From assembly GCA_000827265.1 (NCBI GenBank), contig KN834753.1, positions 650,686-714,685 of the forward strand: a stretch of DNA of 64,000 bases. The letters run 5' to 3'. Position numbers and translations under genes: made by a program. The notes beneath the pieces were generated by a model. The model was not told where the DNA came from. It searched no databases and worked only from the letters and a program-made list of their open reading frames with translations. Within the stretch, counting starts at the first letter, position 1. Every line of letters starts with the position of its first letter. The stretch comes from Collybiopsis luxurians FD-317 M1 (Eukaryota; Basidiomycota; Agaricomycetes; Agaricales; Omphalotaceae). Shown here piece by piece: positions 61,933 through 64,000 of this stretch.

Positions 61933-62345
61933 TGACACGGGACGCAAAAGCCATGGCAGTACGGTTCGTACTGCCATTAAGGCAGTACTCCAGCAGTACT
62001 CCGGCAGTACTCTATGCACATGACCTTGTGAACTCAATTACTTTTCTTTTCTTTGCGTATATCCAGTATCTACTTGATTTCCTAGTCACGTTGCTTATTT
62101 TAAGTAGGAGACAGTTAAAAGCTCTCTATAGCATCAAAAAGGTTTTTGAAATAGCTCAAAATGTCTGCCGTTGACTTACCAGGAGCCCACCAAGTCGGTG
62201 CGTTCAGTGAATTTGCTATTTATGCAAAAGAGCCCGATTGAATTGAGTTCGGTCATAAGTCAAGTTATGCTCGGCATGCACCGGCACAAGGTGTACTGCC
62301 GTGGGTATGCCAGATGTACTGCCATGGCTCTTGCGTCCCGTGTGA
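61933..62345. mobile_element. CACTA-like non-autonomous DNA transposon (about 407 bp)
   Basis: Terminal inverted repeats of 27 bp (61936-61962 and 62316-62342), matching at 26 of 27 positions, start with CACGGG. The element is flanked by a 3-bp direct repeat TGA (61933-61935 and 62343-62345). Subterminal copies of GGCAGTAC occur in both orientations: 61955, 61968 (inverted), 61981, 61993 (GCAGTACT), 62003 on the left, and GTACTGCC at 62293 and 62316 on the right. CAC-starting ends, 3-bp target duplication and subterminal repeats fit the CACTA/EnSpm group. No transposase ORF, so non-autonomous. Confidence 0.7.
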
Positions 62346-63436
62346 GCAGCCAGGGCGTCCGTTTAGGCGCCCAAGCAATGCCCACCATCTCTTACCTTAT
62401 CCTCTGTCAAGGCTGCTTGTCTTAACTGGATTTCTTTTCTAAGGTACGCTTGTCGCTAATTGCACTGTACTTAGTGTACCACTTCACGTGCCTTTTATTT
62501 TGTCTCATTTTTTGGGCGACGAGGACCAGGACAGCGAATTTCGCTTGAACAAAGATGGATACTTGAGATTTGCTAAAGTGATATAACGATATACATAAGC
62601 TAAGCTCTATAGACACCCTAAATACGACATTTAGCCAAACATTAGGAGGCCCTTTCTTGATTTAAACATTTGGTCTGAAAATTTCGTCTTTGATAGAATA
62701 CAAGATACTTAGGATAACCCAGTTTTCCGCGAGTATCGCTTTTACGGTTGTCTACAGCGACCTGCCTATTTCTACTATTACAAAATTTCAGGTATGCTTC
62801 CTATCCTGGCCAGCCGTCTTTGTAGTTCACGAAAAATAGGTGGAGGCAAGTCGGTGACAAGGGTGCGGCAACCCTCCTTCCCACAGGTTTAAAACTCCGA
62901 CACGCTGCCGGTCTAAGGCATCCACTGCCATCGCCATCACTTGAGCGGATAAAGTACTATTAAATAGAAATTCTTTGCTATTTTCTCGCCTTGGAAATTC
63001 CTTACAGAGCATAGTCATGAGAGGTGAAGGCGAATCAGATCACATATGAAGGCTTCATTATCCGGAGACGATGATCCTGAGCGACACTCAGCGGAAAGAC
63101 CCTGCGTTCAATAAGTAATGCGGTAGAAAGCATTTAAGAAACAGAAAACGCGCACTCTTGCTACCTCATGTGAGAGTCAAAGGCCAGTCGGCAAGAGCTC
63201 GGAGTTGGAAAATCGTGATGCCAAAAGTAAATTACATGACGTGTTACAATAGTGCAATTGTCACTATGAGCGTAGTTATATAGTGAAACTTACCTGTCTG
63301 CTTTCTGCATGACAAATGGATTGTCAAAAATCCCGCTGAGCGCTGAGCATTGCGCGACGTGGTGCACATGTATCGCTCCACAACTCCACTGGCGGGATCG
63401 ACGAAAAAGTAGAACTTTTCCGATTCTAACCACACT
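62346..63436. other. Gene-poor region
   Basis: AT-rich sequence with no supported gene. Nothing else seen. Confidence 0.45.
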
Positions 63437-63636
63437 GAAAGTGGAAAAAATTCTGCTTGGCAAAATGGACCAGCTAATAATAAAAATTCCGTAGAGCCAC
63501 CGAATGATTATAATTCAAGTCAGCTGAATGTGATTATATGCGCCATTCAGCTTAATTGATTGATGAAAATTCAGTGGGCTTACTGAATCTTTGTTTTTCG
63601 GTATGCATTCCGCCGAATGGAATTTTTCCTACTTTC
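63437..63636. mobile_element. MITE-like inverted-repeat element (about 200 bp)
   Basis: Imperfect terminal inverted repeats: the left end starts GAAAGTGGAAAAAATTC (63437-63453) and the right end, read on the minus strand from 63636, starts GAAAGTAGGAAAAATTC; 15 of 17 match and weaker similarity continues for about 15 more bases. Inside is a perfect 9-bp palindrome AGCTGAATG / CATTCAGCT around 63520-63552. No clear target duplication and no ORF. Family unknown. Confidence 0.55.
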
Positions 63637-64000
63637 GACGTGAACCTTAATGCACCTTGGGGAACGAATTCCATCAAAGATTTCTGGTTCTCAACTTCCC
63701 CTTGCTGACATAATGCAAGCAATATGGCAGACCAAATACTTAGAGAATGGGACGGTGAGTATAATGTATATCCTATCCTTACTAGTAGACTTGAACCTAG
63801 CTATCCATTACACAGGGTTCCATTGCGGAACCGCTACGATTGCTAGCATTATTTCCTTCAACCCCTGGCGGCTAGGCATAGAGCTCGAAAGAACATCTGC
63901 TGCAGCAAGGAACGGAAAGAATATAAGAGAGCCACCGTTTCTACGAGCACCTTGAAGTAACACTCATTTTTGAATTATCCTTCCTTTTGTGAACCCACTG
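63637..64000. other. Right edge of the window, no supported gene
   Basis: A plus-strand open stretch near 63641-63710 reads LNAPWGTNSIKDFWF, loosely like the S-x-x-x-F-W motif of MBOAT/wax-synthase proteins, but a stop follows quickly. A gene crossing the right edge cannot be excluded. Confidence 0.35.

Overview
This window is nuclear DNA of a filamentous basidiomycete, most likely an Agaricomycete. The genes are dense and carry many short spliceosomal introns (about 40-110 bp, mostly GT-AG), no operons, 5' leaders rich in C/T, and the recognisable proteins are eukaryotic and fungal. I inferred exons by hand from splice signals, reading frame and family motifs; coordinates given for CDS are the outer limits from start to stop and include introns.

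1-7.7 kb: the 3' end of the RNA polymerase I largest subunit; a Ser/Pro-rich putative cell-cycle protein; LCL2; a four-TM protein (minus strand); a secreted, GPI-anchor-like PEBP-family protein; and the U2 snRNP subunit SF3B6. 7.7-11.7 kb holds no convincing gene, only a possible relic. 11.7-15.2 kb: FAL1/eIF4A3 and SF3A3, divergent, with 40 bp between their start codons. 15.4-29.5 kb (all minus): a synaptojanin-like Sac/5-phosphatase, a full ABCC-type ABC transporter only 60 bp upstream of it, and an IucA/IucC siderophore synthetase. 29.5-31.8 kb is intergenic.

31.8-42.6 kb: a long Ser-rich protein, the ESCRT-III factor DID2 divergent from the COPII cargo adaptor SVP26 (66 bp between starts), a coiled-coil protein, and an unrecognised protein with a Ser/Pro-rich tail. 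43.2-49 kb: a segmental tandem duplication of an HsbA-type secreted protein, then a secreted bicupin oxalate decarboxylase. 49.8-57.5 kb: a DUF5923/DUF4449 protein and two small HABP4/Stm1-like paralogues flanking a THEM6-like hotdog protein. 57.9-61.0 kb: a secreted laccase-family protein whose copper motifs L1 and L2 have lost histidines. 61.0-64 kb: gene-poor, with one CACTA-like non-autonomous transposon and one MITE-like inverted repeat.

Two functional themes stand out. First, RNA processing: SF3B6, FAL1 and SF3A3 within 8 kb. Second, a secreted/lifestyle set (HsbA pair, oxalate decarboxylase, laccase-like protein) typical of litter- or wood-associated fungi, plus iron acquisition (siderophore synthetase next to an ABC transporter).
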